This document shows positions 1-8,571 of a DNA stretch of 64,000 bases, in pieces. Position 1 is the stretch's first letter; every line of letters begins with the position of its first letter. The translations under genes and the position numbers were made by a program. The stretch spans positions 1-64,000 of the forward strand of contig JBBQBI010000025.1 in assembly GCA_038363005.1 (NCBI GenBank). Reading direction: 5' to 3'. The notes under the pieces are model-generated. The model was given only the letters and a program-made list of their open reading frames with translations. It was not told the origin of the DNA and searched no databases. This stretch comes from JAKOWB01 sp038363005 (GTDB lineage: Bacteria > Pseudomonadota > Alphaproteobacteria > Kiloniellales > JACOMY01).

Positions 1-409
1 TTACGCCATAGACCACGGTCAGGTCGGCGTCGCTGGCCGGGGCCGAGATCAGCACCCGCTTGGCGCCGCCGGCCAGATGCGCGCCGGCCTTGGCCTTGTC
101 GGTGAAGATGCCGGTGCATTCCATCACGATGTCGACGCCGAACTCGCCCCAGGGCAGCTTGGCGGGATCGCGCTCGGCCAGCACCTTCACGGTCTTGCCG
201 TTGACGGTGATGGAATCGGCGCCGGCCGAGACCGTGCCGGGGAAGCGGCCGTGCACCGAGTCAAAGGTCAGCAGGTGCGCGTTGTCCTTGGCCGAGCCCA
301 GGTCGTTGATGGCGACGAATTCCAAGTCCGTGCGGCCCGCCTCCATGGCGGCGCGATAGACCAGGCGGCCGATGCGGCCGAAGCCGTTGATGCCGACGCG
401 AAGGGTCAT
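1..409 (-). CDS. gap: Glyceraldehyde-3-phosphate dehydrogenase, N-terminal part
   Basis: Glycolytic enzyme that oxidises glyceraldehyde-3-phosphate to 1,3-bisphosphoglycerate with NAD. Only the first 136 or so codons are in the window; the rest, including the catalytic cysteine, lies beyond base 1. The N-terminus reads MTLRVGINGFGRIGRLV, the classic GAPDH Rossmann start, followed by FVAINDL and later a DIVMECTGIF segment, all standard for the NAD-binding half. The start ATG (407-409) lies 7 bases after the aldolase stop, so it is probably co-transcribed with tkt and the aldolase gene. The family assignment is firm; the C-terminal domain cannot be judged here. Confidence 0.95.
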   Translation of the reverse strand, partial: MTLRVGINGFGRIGRLVYRAAMEAGRTDLEFVAINDLGSAKDNAHLLTFDSVHGRFPGTVSAGADSITVNGKTVKVLAERDPAKLPWGEFGVDIVMECTGIFTDKAKAGAHLAGGAKRVLISAPASDADLTVVYGV

Positions 410-416
410 GGCTGTC

Positions 417-1424
417 TTATCCTTCCGAGGAGAAAGTGTACTTGCCCAGCGCCGCCTGGCCGTTGGCCTTGGCGCGGGTGAGATAGGCCGCCTGGCCGGC
501 GGCGACCTTGTCGGCCTTGCCGCTCCAGGCCTTCAGCGGCGCCGCCTGCAGCGCGCGGCCGTAGGAGAAGCTGAGCGTCCAGGGCTGCGGCCCCAGCTGG
601 TTCATCAGGTTGAGATGACGGGTGGCATCCTCGTCCGACTGCCCGCCGGACAGGAAGACGATGCCCGGCACGGCGGCCGGCACGACGCGGCGGAACACGC
701 CGATGGTGCGCTCGGCCACCTCCTGGTGGCTGGCCTGCTCGGCGGCGTCCTGGCCACTGATCACCATGTTGGGCTTCAGCAGCATGCCGGACAGGTCGAC
801 CTCGGCCACCGCCAGCTCGGAGAAGACGGCGCGCAGCACTTCCTCGGTGACGTACTCGCAGGCCTCGATGCCGTGGTCGCCATCCATCAGCACCTCGGGT
901 TCGACGATCGGCACCAGGCCGGCCTCCTGCGCCAGCGCGGCATAGCGCGCCAGGGCGTGGGCGTTGGCGGTGATCGAGGCCGCCGAGGGCATGGTGTCGC
1001 TGATCGAGTAGACGCCGCGCCACTTGGTGAAGCGGGCGCCCAGCTTGTGGAACTCCTGCAGCCGCTCGCGCAGGCCATCCAGGCCCTCGGTCACCACCTC
1101 GCCCTCGTGGAACGGCAGCGCCTTGGTGCCCTTGTCTACCTTGATGCCGGGGATCACGCCCTGGCTTTCCAGCACCTTGACCAGCGGCGTGCCGTCGGCC
1201 GCCTTCTGCTTCAGCGTCTCCTCGTAGAGGATCACGCCGGAGATGTAGTCGGCGGCGCCCTTGGTGCGGAACAGCATCTCGCGATAGGCGCGGCGGTTGT
1301 CCTCGGTCGACTCCACCTTGATGCCGTCGAAGCGCTTCTTGATGGTGCCGCTCGATTCGTCGGCGGCCAGAATGCCCTTGCCGGGGGCCACCAGGGCCAG
1401 GGCGATATCCTGCAGGCTTGTCAT
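417..1424 (-). CDS. fda: Fructose-bisphosphate aldolase, class I
   Basis: Cleaves fructose-1,6-bisphosphate to dihydroxyacetone phosphate and glyceraldehyde-3-phosphate in the cytoplasm. The 335-residue length fits class I aldolases. An N-terminal GILAADESSGTIKKR segment and the MLLKPNMVISGQ segment are class I signatures; Lys217 in LLKPNMV is the expected Schiff-base lysine. The gene sits between tkt (34 bases upstream) and gap (7 bases downstream) on the same strand. In many alphaproteobacteria pgk and a class II fba occur in such clusters, so a class I enzyme inserted between tkt and gap is a mild oddity. Function is assigned with high confidence. Confidence 0.95.
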   Translation of the reverse strand: MTSLQDIALALVAPGKGILAADESSGTIKKRFDGIKVESTEDNRRAYREMLFRTKGAADYISGVILYEETLKQKAADGTPLVKVLESQGVIPGIKVDKGTKALPFHEGEVVTEGLDGLRERLQEFHKLGARFTKWRGVYSISDTMPSAASITANAHALARYAALAQEAGLVPIVEPEVLMDGDHGIEACEYVTEEVLRAVFSELAVAEVDLSGMLLKPNMVISGQDAAEQASHQEVAERTIGVFRRVVPAAVPGIVFLSGGQSDEDATRHLNLMNQLGPQPWTLSFSYGRALQAAPLKAWSGKADKVAAGQAAYLTRAKANGQAALGKYTFSSEG

Positions 1425-1458
1425 CGTCAGTTCCTCGACCTTCTTGCCTTGGCGCCGG

Positions 1459-3477
1459 TCAAAGCCGCGCCTTTACCGTGGCGACCACGGCGTCCGCCGT
1501 GATGCCGAAATGCTTGTAGAGCTGCCCGGCCGGCGCCGAGGCGCCGAAGGAGCGCATGCCGACGAAGCCGCCGCCGGCCTCGATCCAGCGCTCCCAGCCA
1601 AAGGGCCCAGCGGCCTCGATACCGATGTGCAGCGCGCCCGGCCCCAGCACCTCGTCGCGATAATGCTGCGGCTGCTCGGCGAAGAGCTCCCACGACACCA
1701 GCGAGACCACGGCGGTGGCGATGTTCTCCGCCTCCAGCAGCTTCTTGGCCTCGATCGCGAGCGAAACCTCGGAGCCCGACGCTATCAGCGTCACCGCGCG
1801 CGGGCCGTTGGCCGACGCCAGGATATAGCCGCCGAAGGTGCTGAGGTTTTCCGTCGCCTCGGCGCGCAGGGTCGGCAGGTTCTGCCGGCTGAGCGCGATG
1901 ACCGAGGGGCGGTCCTTCTGTGACAGCGCGATTTCCCAGGCTTCCGCCGTCTCGATCTGGTCGCAGGGGCGCAGCACCAGCAGGTTGGGAATGGCGCGCA
2001 GCGCGGCCAGGTGCTCGACCGGCTGGTGCGTCGGGCCGTCTTCGCCCAGGCCGATGGAATCGTGCGTCATGACATAGACGACGCGCTGGCCCATCAGGGC
2101 CGAGAGGCGGATCGAGGGGCGGCAGTAGTCGGTGAAGACCAGGAAGGTGCCGCCGTAGGGGATGATGCCGCCGTGCAGCGCCAGGCCGTTCATCGCCGCC
2201 GCCATGCCGTGCTCGCGCACACCGTAATAGACGTAGCGCCCGCCATAGCTGCCGGCCGCCAGGGTCTTCATGTCGCCGGCCTTGGTGTTGTTCGAGCCGG
2301 TCAGGTCGGCGGAGCCGCCGATCAGCTCGGGCAGCGCCGGCACCAGGGCCTCCAGCGCCTTCTGCGAGGCGACGCGGGTGGCGATCGCCGGCTTGTCGGC
2401 CAGCGCCTTGGTCTTGACCGCCTTCAGGGCGTCCTGCCAGCCGTCCGGCAGGGTGCCGGCCTGGCGGCGCGCGAACTCGGCGCGCTGGTCGCTGGTGGCC
2501 AGCCGCTGCTCCCAGGCTGTCGCAGCCTTGGCGCCACGCGCGCCGAAGCCGCGCCAGGCGGCCAGGATGGGTGCCGGAATCTCGAAGGGCGGGTAGGGCC
2601 AGCCGAGCTTCTCGCGCGCGCCCTTGATCTCGGCCTCGCCCAGCGGCGATCCGTGGGTCTTCGAGGTGCCGGCCAGGGTCGGCGCGCCGAAGCCGATGGT
2701 GGTACGGCAGGCGATCATGGTCGGGCGGTCGTGCGTCTTGGCTTGGCGCAGCGCCGCGGCGATGGAAGCCGGGTCGTGGCCGTCGCAGGCCAAGGTCGCC
2801 CAGCCCGAGGCCTCGAAGCGCTTGCGCTGGTCGTCGGAGACCGAGAGCGAGGTGGGGCCGTCGATGGAAATCTGGTTGTCGTCCCACAGCACGATCAGGC
2901 GGTTCAGCTTCAGGTGGCCGGCCAGCGAGATGGCCTCGTGGCTGATGCCCTCCATCAGGCAGCCGTCGCCGGCGATGACATAGGTCCAGTGGTCGACCAG
3001 CGCGTCGCCGAAGACCGCGTTCAGGTGCCGCTCGGCCAGCGCGAAGCCGACCGAGTTGGCGATGCCCTGGCCCAGCGGCCCGGTGGTGGTCTCGATACCG
3101 CTGGCGTGGCCGTGCTCGGGATGGCCGGCGGTGCGGCTGCCTTGCTGGCGGAAGTTCTTGATCTCCGCCAGCGTCATGTCGGCGTAGCCGGTCAGATGCA
3201 GCAGGGCATAGAGCAGCATGGAGCCGTGGCCGGCCGACAGGATCAGGCGGTCGCGGTCGGGCCAGTCGGGGCGCGCGGGATCGAAGTTTAGGAATTCGCG
3301 ATAGAGCACCGTGGCGACATCGGCGAAGCCCATCGGCATGCCGGGATGGCCGGAGTTGGCCTGCTGCACCGCGTCCATGGCCAGGGCGCGGATGGCGTTG
3401 GCCAGATCCTGGTGGGACACCGCCGCCGGGGCGCCCGTGGCGCCGGTCTCGGGAGTGTGGAGTATCGGTCGGGTCAT
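1459..3477 (-). CDS. tkt: Transketolase
   Basis: Thiamine-diphosphate enzyme that moves two-carbon ketol units in the pentose phosphate pathway or Calvin-type cycles. The 672 residues match the family length. SAGHGSMLLY (81-90) and the TPP motif beginning GDGCLMEG (170-177) are diagnostic, and the C-terminal half contains the pyrimidine-binding segment with GVREHGM. A GTG at 3480 precedes the ATG at 3477; I chose the ATG because an AGG lies about six bases upstream of it. First gene of a tkt-fda-gap run. The region upstream is divergent to the DUF4164-like and zapA genes. Confidence 0.96.
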   Translation of the reverse strand: MTRPILHTPETGATGAPAAVSHQDLANAIRALAMDAVQQANSGHPGMPMGFADVATVLYREFLNFDPARPDWPDRDRLILSAGHGSMLLYALLHLTGYADMTLAEIKNFRQQGSRTAGHPEHGHASGIETTTGPLGQGIANSVGFALAERHLNAVFGDALVDHWTYVIAGDGCLMEGISHEAISLAGHLKLNRLIVLWDDNQISIDGPTSLSVSDDQRKRFEASGWATLACDGHDPASIAAALRQAKTHDRPTMIACRTTIGFGAPTLAGTSKTHGSPLGEAEIKGAREKLGWPYPPFEIPAPILAAWRGFGARGAKAATAWEQRLATSDQRAEFARRQAGTLPDGWQDALKAVKTKALADKPAIATRVASQKALEALVPALPELIGGSADLTGSNNTKAGDMKTLAAGSYGGRYVYYGVREHGMAAAMNGLALHGGIIPYGGTFLVFTDYCRPSIRLSALMGQRVVYVMTHDSIGLGEDGPTHQPVEHLAALRAIPNLLVLRPCDQIETAEAWEIALSQKDRPSVIALSRQNLPTLRAEATENLSTFGGYILASANGPRAVTLIASGSEVSLAIEAKKLLEAENIATAVVSLVSWELFAEQPQHYRDEVLGPGALHIGIEAAGPFGWERWIEAGGGFVGMRSFGASAPAGQLYKHFGITADAVVATVKARL

Positions 3478-3480
3478 CAC

Positions 3481-3792
3481 GGCCTGAATGTCCGGAGGAG
3501 GAAAGGGTGACAGCCTGGCCGTGGCACGGGCCCACCCGCCGGTCGCAGGGTCGGCGGGGGCGGGACCTGGAGCGCCAGGGGTGGCAAGGCGGCGGCAACT
3601 TGCCCAGGGTGTGCCGCCCCGTCAACCGGTGTCTCTGGAGGGCCGCCCTGCAAGGGCCGCCGAATCGCCCGCCAGCCCGGTCCAGGCCGATTGACCGGGC
3701 GGCGCGGGCGGCTACTCTCCGGCCGCGCGGCGCCGGGCAGGGCCCGAGTCGCCCCCGTTTGCCGGCCGCCACAGCGAAAGAGGATTGCCCCG
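3481..3792. other. Intergenic region between divergent tkt and DUF4164-like gene
   Basis: About 310 bases of very G+C-rich DNA between two divergently transcribed genes, so promoters for both must lie here. I could not pick out convincing -35/-10 pairs. Short open frames cross it on both strands, but they are proline- and arginine-rich low-complexity translations with no domain, and I regard them as chance. An AGAGGA just before the ATG at 3793 is the only clear signal. Confidence 0.5.
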
Positions 3793-4062
3793 ATGGATGA
3801 GACCAAGGCCCAGGTGGATCAGGCGCTCGGCCGGCTGGAAGCGGCGGTCGAGGCCATCGGCCAGCGCGCCGCTGACCGCGAGACGCAGCTTGCCCAGCGG
3901 CTGGAGGCGGCACGCCAGGAGGCCGCGTCGGCCAAGGCGGAGGCCACCACCGCCAAGGCCGAGAGCGAGAGCCTCAAGACCCTTCTGGCCCAGACCAGCG
4001 GGCGCCTCGACCAGGCCATCGAGCGGCTGCAGGGCCTGTTGGCCAAGGCTGTCGGCGACTAA
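3793..4062 (+). CDS. Small coiled-coil protein, DUF4164-like
   Basis: Eighty-nine residues, almost entirely a charged, alanine-rich heptad pattern (RLEAAVEAIGQRAADRETQL onward), predicted as one long coiled coil. The gene lies directly before zapA, the position in which DUF4164 proteins are commonly found in alphaproteobacteria. A role as a ZapA partner or divisome accessory is inference from that context only. The start at 3793 is preferred over upstream in-frame codons because it follows AGAGGA at suitable spacing and because the upstream translation is proline/arginine-rich and not protein-like. No signal peptide or membrane segment. Confidence 0.8.
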   Translation: MDETKAQVDQALGRLEAAVEAIGQRAADRETQLAQRLEAARQEAASAKAEATTAKAESESLKTLLAQTSGRLDQAIERLQGLLAKAVGD

Positions 4063-4112
4063 GGCGCAACTGGCGCTTCCATCGACTCGCCACAGCCCGA
4101 TAGACTCGCGCC

Positions 4113-4421
4113 ATGGCAAAAGTGAACCTGCCGATCAACGGCCACAGCTATGAATTCTCCTGCGACGACGGGCAGGAGGGGCATCTGCGCGAGATGGCCG
4201 AGCTGGTCAACCGCCGCATGCGCGACCTGTCGCAGGGCGTCGGCGCGGTGGGCGAGACGCGGCTGCTGATCATGACCGCGTTGCTGCTGGCCGACGAGCT
4301 GAGCGACGCCTATGCCCAGCTCGAAGGGCGCCAGGCGGCGGCTGACCACGACAACGAAGGCCACATGGCCGATGTCGCTTCACGCCTGGAACGCCTTGCG
4401 AGTCGCCTGCTGCAGGCCTAG
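4113..4421 (+). CDS. zapA: Cell division protein ZapA
   Basis: Cytosolic FtsZ-bundling protein that stabilises the Z ring. At 102 residues it has the usual length. The N-terminal segment (VNLPINGHSYEFSCDDGQE) is the globular beta-alpha domain. Then comes the EMAELVNRRMRDL helix, and the C-terminal half is a coiled coil ending RLERLASRLL. The domain order and the position just upstream of the 6S RNA-like sequence and ygfA are both typical. Likely in the same transcript as the small coiled-coil gene 50 bases upstream. Confidence 0.93.
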   Translation: MAKVNLPINGHSYEFSCDDGQEGHLREMAELVNRRMRDLSQGVGAVGETRLLIMTALLLADELSDAYAQLEGRQAAADHDNEGHMADVASRLERLASRLLQA

Positions 4422-4427
4422 ATATCA

Positions 4428-4590
4428 AGACGGTGCTGCGGAGCGCGTTAGGCCCAACGATCCCTGGGGCCAATAAGCATATCTCTCGGGAACTGGCTCT
4501 GACGGGACCCTGGTCTCGTTACCTGGTGCCCACCTGCACTCGCAGGCCACGGAGGATGTTAACGGCCGACGGCTGCTGCGGCACCACTTC
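4428..4590 (+). ncRNA. ssrS: Candidate 6S RNA (SsrS)
   Basis: 6S RNA binds RNA polymerase holoenzyme and mimics an open promoter. This stretch between zapA and ygfA is non-coding, about 160 bases long, and sits where 6S RNA is found in many proteobacteria. The ends can pair: GTGCTGC at 4433-4439 with GCGGCAC at 4578-4584, seven pairs with one G-U. The middle contains opposed CCTGG/CCAGG-like segments consistent with arms around a central bubble. I could not fold it fully, so the exact ends are approximate and the call rests on position, length and closing stem. Confidence 0.7.
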
Positions 4591-4620
4591 TCTCTTCTGG
4601 CGACACGGGGTACCTCGTCC

Positions 4621-5205
4621 ATGACCGCTCTCTCGCTGCTGGACGAGCAGAAGGCGCGGCTGCGCCAGGTGCAGAAGCAGCGCCGGGCCGCCGCCTTCGC
4701 CGCCCTGCCGGTGGCCGGCCACGCCCTGGCGGCACGCATCTTCTCCACCATAACGCTGCCCGCGGGGGCGCCCTGCAGTGGCTTCTGGCCGATGGGCGAC
4801 GAGCTGGACCTGCGCCCGCTGCTGGCCCGGTTGCACTTCGCCGGCCACCCGGTGGGCCTGCCGGTGGTGGTCAAGCGCGGCACGCCGCTGCTGTTCCGCC
4901 GCTGGCAACCGTCTGACGAGCTGGTGTCCGGCGGCTACGGCACCTCCATGCCCAGCGCCGACAAGCCGGTGATCGAGCCGGAGATTCTGTTCGTGCCGCT
5001 GCTGGCCTTCGACCGCCAGGGCTATCGCGTCGGCTATGGCGGCGGCTTCTACGACCGCACCTTGCAGGCGCTGCGCGGCGCCGGGCCGCGCCTGGCCGTC
5101 GGCGTCGCCTTCGCCGCGCAGGAGGTCGAGGCCGTGCCGCGCGACGAGCATGACCAGAAGCTCGACTGGATCGTGACCGAGCGAGAGGCGATCCGCCTTA
5201 GCTAG
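4621..5205 (+). CDS. ygfA: 5-formyltetrahydrofolate cyclo-ligase
   Basis: ATP-dependent conversion of 5-formyl-THF to 5,10-methenyl-THF, salvaging an inhibitory folate in the cytoplasm. The 194-residue protein has the family's N-terminal basic helix (KARLRQVQKQRR) and the diagnostic GYGGGFYDR motif near residues 138-146. EPEILFVPLLAFD precedes it, as usual. The zapA, 6S RNA, ygfA order supports the call. The 3' end overlaps by 8 bases the convergent gene ending at 5198. Confidence 0.95.
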   Translation: MTALSLLDEQKARLRQVQKQRRAAAFAALPVAGHALAARIFSTITLPAGAPCSGFWPMGDELDLRPLLARLHFAGHPVGLPVVVKRGTPLLFRRWQPSDELVSGGYGTSMPSADKPVIEPEILFVPLLAFDRQGYRVGYGGGFYDRTLQALRGAGPRLAVGVAFAAQEVEAVPRDEHDQKLDWIVTEREAIRLS

Positions 5206-5683
5206 CCGGCTCGCAGCCTTCGAAAATTCCGTCCAGCGCCTTGCCGGAGCCCTTCAGCGGGAAGCTTTCCTGCCATTTCAGCTGGTCCGACGTGACCGTC
5301 AGCGCCTTGCCGGCACGCAGCAGGCGGGTGAGGGAGTCGAGCGCCGCGAAGGTCGCCGGGTCGCCGCCGTCAAAGCCCAGCAGCGTCGACTGCTCCAGTC
5401 CCATCACCAGCGACAGGGTCTTGTCGTCGACGACGAAGTCGACCTGGTAGGCCTCGCCCACCTTGCCCTGCAGGTCGGCCGCGGCGACAAAGAATAGCGA
5501 GGCCTTGGGTGCATCGGTACCGGCCGAGCAGCTGACATAGAGCGCGGTACCCTGGCCGCCGGTCACCCCGGCTTCCAGGGTTCCCTGGCCGAAGCCGACG
5601 CTCCAGTTCGCCGCCGCCGCGCCGCCACTGGCCAGCCCCAGAAATAGTCCAGCGACGACGATCGTGCGCCAGGACATCCGCAT
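5198..5683 (-). CDS. Secreted periplasmic protein, paralogue of the next gene
   Basis: Family not recognised. 161 residues with a clear Sec signal peptide (basic MRMSWR, hydrophobic run, AAAA-type cleavage before NWSVG). The mature part has exactly two cysteines, in ALYVSC and EGC near the end, so one disulfide is likely. The closing pattern WQESFPLKGSGKAL with a C-terminal cysteine is shared with the neighbouring upstream gene; the two clearly arose by duplication. Translation probably couples to the upstream copy, which ends 26 bases away. Loosely resembles small alphaproteobacterial periplasmic proteins of the IalB kind, but this is not secure. Confidence 0.8.
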   Translation of the reverse strand: MRMSWRTIVVAGLFLGLASGGAAAANWSVGFGQGTLEAGVTGGQGTALYVSCSAGTDAPKASLFFVAAADLQGKVGEAYQVDFVVDDKTLSLVMGLEQSTLLGFDGGDPATFAALDSLTRLLRAGKALTVTSDQLKWQESFPLKGSGKALDGIFEGCEPAS

Positions 5684-5709
5684 CTTGCCGGTCCTCCTAT
5701 GGATCGAGC

Positions 5710-6198
5710 CTAAGGTTGGCAGCCCTTGAAGATATCCTTCAAGGCCTTGCTCGAGCCTTTCAGCGGAAAGTCCTCGGTCCAGCCGAGGTGCGCCGCCTTG
5801 ACCGTAAGGGTGTGGCCGTTGCCCAGCGCCTTGGTTACGCTGTTCAGCGCGGCGAACAGCAGTCTGTCGTCGCCCACCGGGTAGGCCAGCAGCTTGGCCT
5901 GCGCCAGGGTCATCAGCAGGGTGATCTTCTGCTCGTCGACCGTGAAGTCCACCGGATAGAGCTGCCCTACCGTGCCGGCGAAGGCGGTGGCCGGGATGAG
6001 ATACAGCGCCGCCGTGATCGGCGGCTGGGTGGCGCAGCTGACGTGCAGCGCGGTGCCGCCACCGCCGGTCACCGCGGCGTCCCGCCGACCCTGGTCATCG
6101 CTGACACGCCACTGTTCCGCGGCGCTGGCTGGCGCGGCGCTGGCCAAGGCCAGCAGCCCGGCGACCAGGATCCGGGGCCAGAAGCGCCCAAGGTTCAT
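5710..6198 (-). CDS. Secreted periplasmic protein, paralogue of the previous gene
   Basis: 162 residues from the ATG at 6198: signal peptide with hydrophobic core ILVAGLLALASAAPASA, then a mature domain with two cysteines (ALHVSC and KGCQP at the C-terminus). It shares the pattern VTGG-x-GTAL-[HY]-VSC, VDF-x-VD and W-x-E-x-FPLKGS-x-KAL with its neighbour. In-frame codons continue upstream to about 6693, but that translation lacks protein character and the signal peptide fixes the start. Function unknown. Divergent from the ymdB-like gene. Confidence 0.8.
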   Translation of the reverse strand: MNLGRFWPRILVAGLLALASAAPASAAEQWRVSDDQGRRDAAVTGGGGTALHVSCATQPPITAALYLIPATAFAGTVGQLYPVDFTVDEQKITLLMTLAQAKLLAYPVGDDRLLFAALNSVTKALGNGHTLTVKAAHLGWTEDFPLKGSSKALKDIFKGCQP

Positions 6199-6328
6199 GT
6201 CGTGGTCCTCTTCCCGGCGGCCCTCCAGCCGGCCGGTGGCCAGGATGCGGCCTTTCGGTCCGGCCGTCGACCGGCGAAAACGCAAGCCGGCCCTTGACCC
6301 ATTCCCTCGCAGCAGGCACTTCACCCGG

Positions 6329-7150
6329 ATGCGACTGCTGTTCCTGGGCGACATCGTCGGCCGGCCGGGGCGCGATGCCCTGGTAAAGCACCTGCCCGAC
6401 CTGCGGCGGTCGCTGAAGCTCGACTTCGTCGTGGTGAACGCGGAAAACGCCGCCGCCGGCTTCGGCATCACCAAGGGCGTGGCCGAGGAGCTCTTCGCCG
6501 CCGGCGCCGACGTGCTGACCGGCGGCAACCACTCCTGGGACCAGAAGGAGGCGCTCTCCTTCATCGAAAGCGAGCCCCGGCTGCTGCGCCCGGCCAACTT
6601 CCCGCGCGGCACGCCCGGCCGCGGCGCCGCGCTGTTCCCCACCGCCAGCGGCCGCAAGGTGCTGGTGATCAACCTGATGGCGCGGCTTTTCATGGACCCG
6701 CTGGACGATCCCTTCCAGGCGATCGAGCAGATCCTGGGGTCCTATCGCCTGGGCGCCTCGGTCGACGCCGTGCTGCTGGATTTCCATGGCGAGGCGACCA
6801 GCGAGAAGATGGCCATGGGCCACGTGGTCGACGGCCGCGTCTCCATCGTGGTCGGGACCCATACCCACGTGCCCACCGCCGACACCATGATCCTGAAGGG
6901 CGGCACGGCCTATCAGTCCGATGCCGGCATGTGCGGCGACTACGACAGCGTCATCGGCATGGACAAGGTGCAGCCGATCCTGCGCTTCACCAAGAAGATC
7001 TCCAGCGAGCGCCTGTCGGTGGCGACCGGCGAGGCGACGCTCTGCGGCCTCTTCGTCGAGACCGACGACCGCACGGGGCTGGCCAAACGGGCCGAGCCGC
7101 TGCGGCTCGGCGGGCGGCTGGCGCCGGCCCTGCCGGCGCTCTCTTCCTAG
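6329..7150 (+). CDS. ymdB: YmdB-family metallophosphoesterase
   Basis: Cytoplasmic dinuclear-metal phosphodiesterase of the TIGR00282/YmdB type; family members hydrolyse 2',3'-cyclic nucleotides and, in Bacillus, influence biofilm choice. 273 residues. LFLGDIVGRPGR opens the protein, and VVNAENAAAGFG, TGGNHSWD and VGTHTHVPTAD supply the metal-binding Asp, Glu, Asn and His residues. I chose the start at 6329 because the conserved MRLLFLGDIVG begins there. It lies upstream of yebC-ruvCAB, as often in this class. The physiological substrate in this organism is unknown. Confidence 0.9.
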   Translation: MRLLFLGDIVGRPGRDALVKHLPDLRRSLKLDFVVVNAENAAAGFGITKGVAEELFAAGADVLTGGNHSWDQKEALSFIESEPRLLRPANFPRGTPGRGAALFPTASGRKVLVINLMARLFMDPLDDPFQAIEQILGSYRLGASVDAVLLDFHGEATSEKMAMGHVVDGRVSIVVGTHTHVPTADTMILKGGTAYQSDAGMCGDYDSVIGMDKVQPILRFTKKISSERLSVATGEATLCGLFVETDDRTGLAKRAEPLRLGGRLAPALPALSS

Positions 7151-7272
7151 GCGCGGGGGCTTTCTGCTAGAAGGCGCCGCCTGCCAGGCTCCCTGGCCCA
7201 GCCGACCGCTGGGCTCGCGAAACCCTGGCCGGCCCTAGTAGACTCACAGCAGACCGCAAATAGGACCTTCCG

Positions 7273-8022
7273 ATGGCCGGCCATTCGCAATTCGCCAACA
7301 TCATGCATCGCAAGGGCGCGCAGGATAAGAAGCGCGCCCGCCTGTTCAGCCGGCTGACCCGCGAGATCATCGTGGCCGCCAAGAGCGGCCTGCCCGATCT
7401 GGCCTCCAACGCCCGCCTGCGCGGCGCGGTACAGGCCGCCCGCGCCGCCAACGTGCCGCGCGACAACATCGAGCGTGCCATCAAGCGGGCCTCGGGCGAG
7501 GACAAGGACACCAACTACGAGGCCATCCGCTACGAGGGCTATGGCCCGGGCGGCATCGCGGTGATCGTCGAGGCGCTGACCGACAACCGCAATCGCACGG
7601 CCGGCGAAGTGCGGATGATCTTCTCGAAGAACGGCGGCAGCCTGGCCGAAAGCAACGCCGTCTCCTTCATGTTCGACCGGGTCGGGCGTATCGTCTTCCC
7701 GGCCGCGGTCGGCAGCGCCGACCAGGTCTTCGAGGCGGCGGTCGAGGCCGGCGCCGCCGACGTGCGGTCGGGCGAGGAGCTGCACGAGATCACTACCGCG
7801 CCCGATGACGTGATGCAGGTGCGCGACGCGCTGGCGGAGAAGTTCGGCGACCCCAGCGAGGCGCGCCTGGCCTGGACCCCGCAGAACACCGTGGCGGTGG
7901 AGGGCGAGGCGGCGGAGACGCTGTTCGCGCTGCTCGAGGCGCTCGACGAGAACGACGATGTCCAGACCGTGGCGGCGAACTACGAGGTCTCGGACGAGGT
8001 GCTGCAGAAGCTGGCGAGCTGA
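7273..8022 (+). CDS. yebC: YebC/PmpR-family protein
   Basis: Conserved cytoplasmic protein of 249 residues, annotated as a transcriptional regulator in some bacteria and more recently as a translation factor that relieves stalling at proline-rich stretches. The N-terminus MAGHSQFANIMHRKGAQDKK is close to the canonical MAGHSKWANI form, and the YEGYGPGGIAVIVEALTDN segment is a family hallmark. It begins the yebC-ruvC-ruvA-ruvB run; ruvC starts 12 bases after its stop. TolA, encoded downstream, is extremely proline-rich, which would fit a translation role, but that link is speculation. Confidence 0.95.
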   Translation: MAGHSQFANIMHRKGAQDKKRARLFSRLTREIIVAAKSGLPDLASNARLRGAVQAARAANVPRDNIERAIKRASGEDKDTNYEAIRYEGYGPGGIAVIVEALTDNRNRTAGEVRMIFSKNGGSLAESNAVSFMFDRVGRIVFPAAVGSADQVFEAAVEAGAADVRSGEELHEITTAPDDVMQVRDALAEKFGDPSEARLAWTPQNTVAVEGEAAETLFALLEALDENDDVQTVAANYEVSDEVLQKLAS

Positions 8023-8034
8023 GGACGCCGGCCG

Positions 8035-8571
8035 ATGCGCGTCCTCGGCATCGATCCCGGGTTGCAGCGCACCGGCTGGGGCGTCATCGAGGCCGAGGGC
8101 AGCCGCCTGCGGCACCTGGCGCACGGCGTCATCCAGACCGACGGCACGCAGGACCTGGCGCAGCGCCTGGTTACCCTGCAGCGCGCGCTGACCGAGGTGG
8201 TGGCGGCCTGGACGCTGGACAGCGCGGCGGTGGAAGAAACCCTGGCCAACGTCAATCCTGCCTCAACCCTGAAGCTGGGCATGGCGCGCGGCATCTGCCT
8301 GCTGGTGCCGGCCCTGGCTGGCCTGCCAGTGGCGCAGTACCTGCCGATGATCGTCAAGAAGGCGGTGGTCGGCACCGGGCACGCCGACAAGGCGCAGGTC
8401 GCCATGATGGTGGCCCGCCTGTTGCCCGGGCTGGAGGTGCGTAGCGCCGACGCCGCCGACGCCCTGGCCATCGCCATCTGCCACAGCCACATGGCGGCCA
8501 CCAACGCGGTCTGGCTGAAGAACGCGGCCCGGCTCGCCCCCGCCGCCGCGACCCGCAAGGTGGCGCGATGA
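8035..8571 (+). CDS. ruvC: Holliday junction resolvase RuvC
   Basis: Endonuclease that resolves Holliday junctions with RuvAB. The 178-residue protein begins MRVLGIDPGLQRTGWG, placing catalytic Asp at position 7. A second acidic residue lies in VEETLANVNP and the C-terminal pair in the DAADALAIAICH segment, so the four-acid active site is intact. The stop overlaps the ruvA start by four bases (ATGA), implying coupled translation. Confidence 0.97.
   Translation: MRVLGIDPGLQRTGWGVIEAEGSRLRHLAHGVIQTDGTQDLAQRLVTLQRALTEVVAAWTLDSAAVEETLANVNPASTLKLGMARGICLLVPALAGLPVAQYLPMIVKKAVVGTGHADKAQVAMMVARLLPGLEVRSADAADALAIAICHSHMAATNAVWLKNAARLAPAAATRKVAR

Noticed and set aside
3477..3806. Short minus-strand frame in the gap before tkt
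   Set aside because: Proline/arginine-rich, overlaps the opposite gene's start, and no ribosome site was seen.
1427..3913. 828-codon open frame antisense-shifted over the transketolase gene
   Set aside because: Its translation is Arg/Pro/Gly-rich with no domain; long spurious frames are expected at this G+C level, and the overlapping transketolase is certain.
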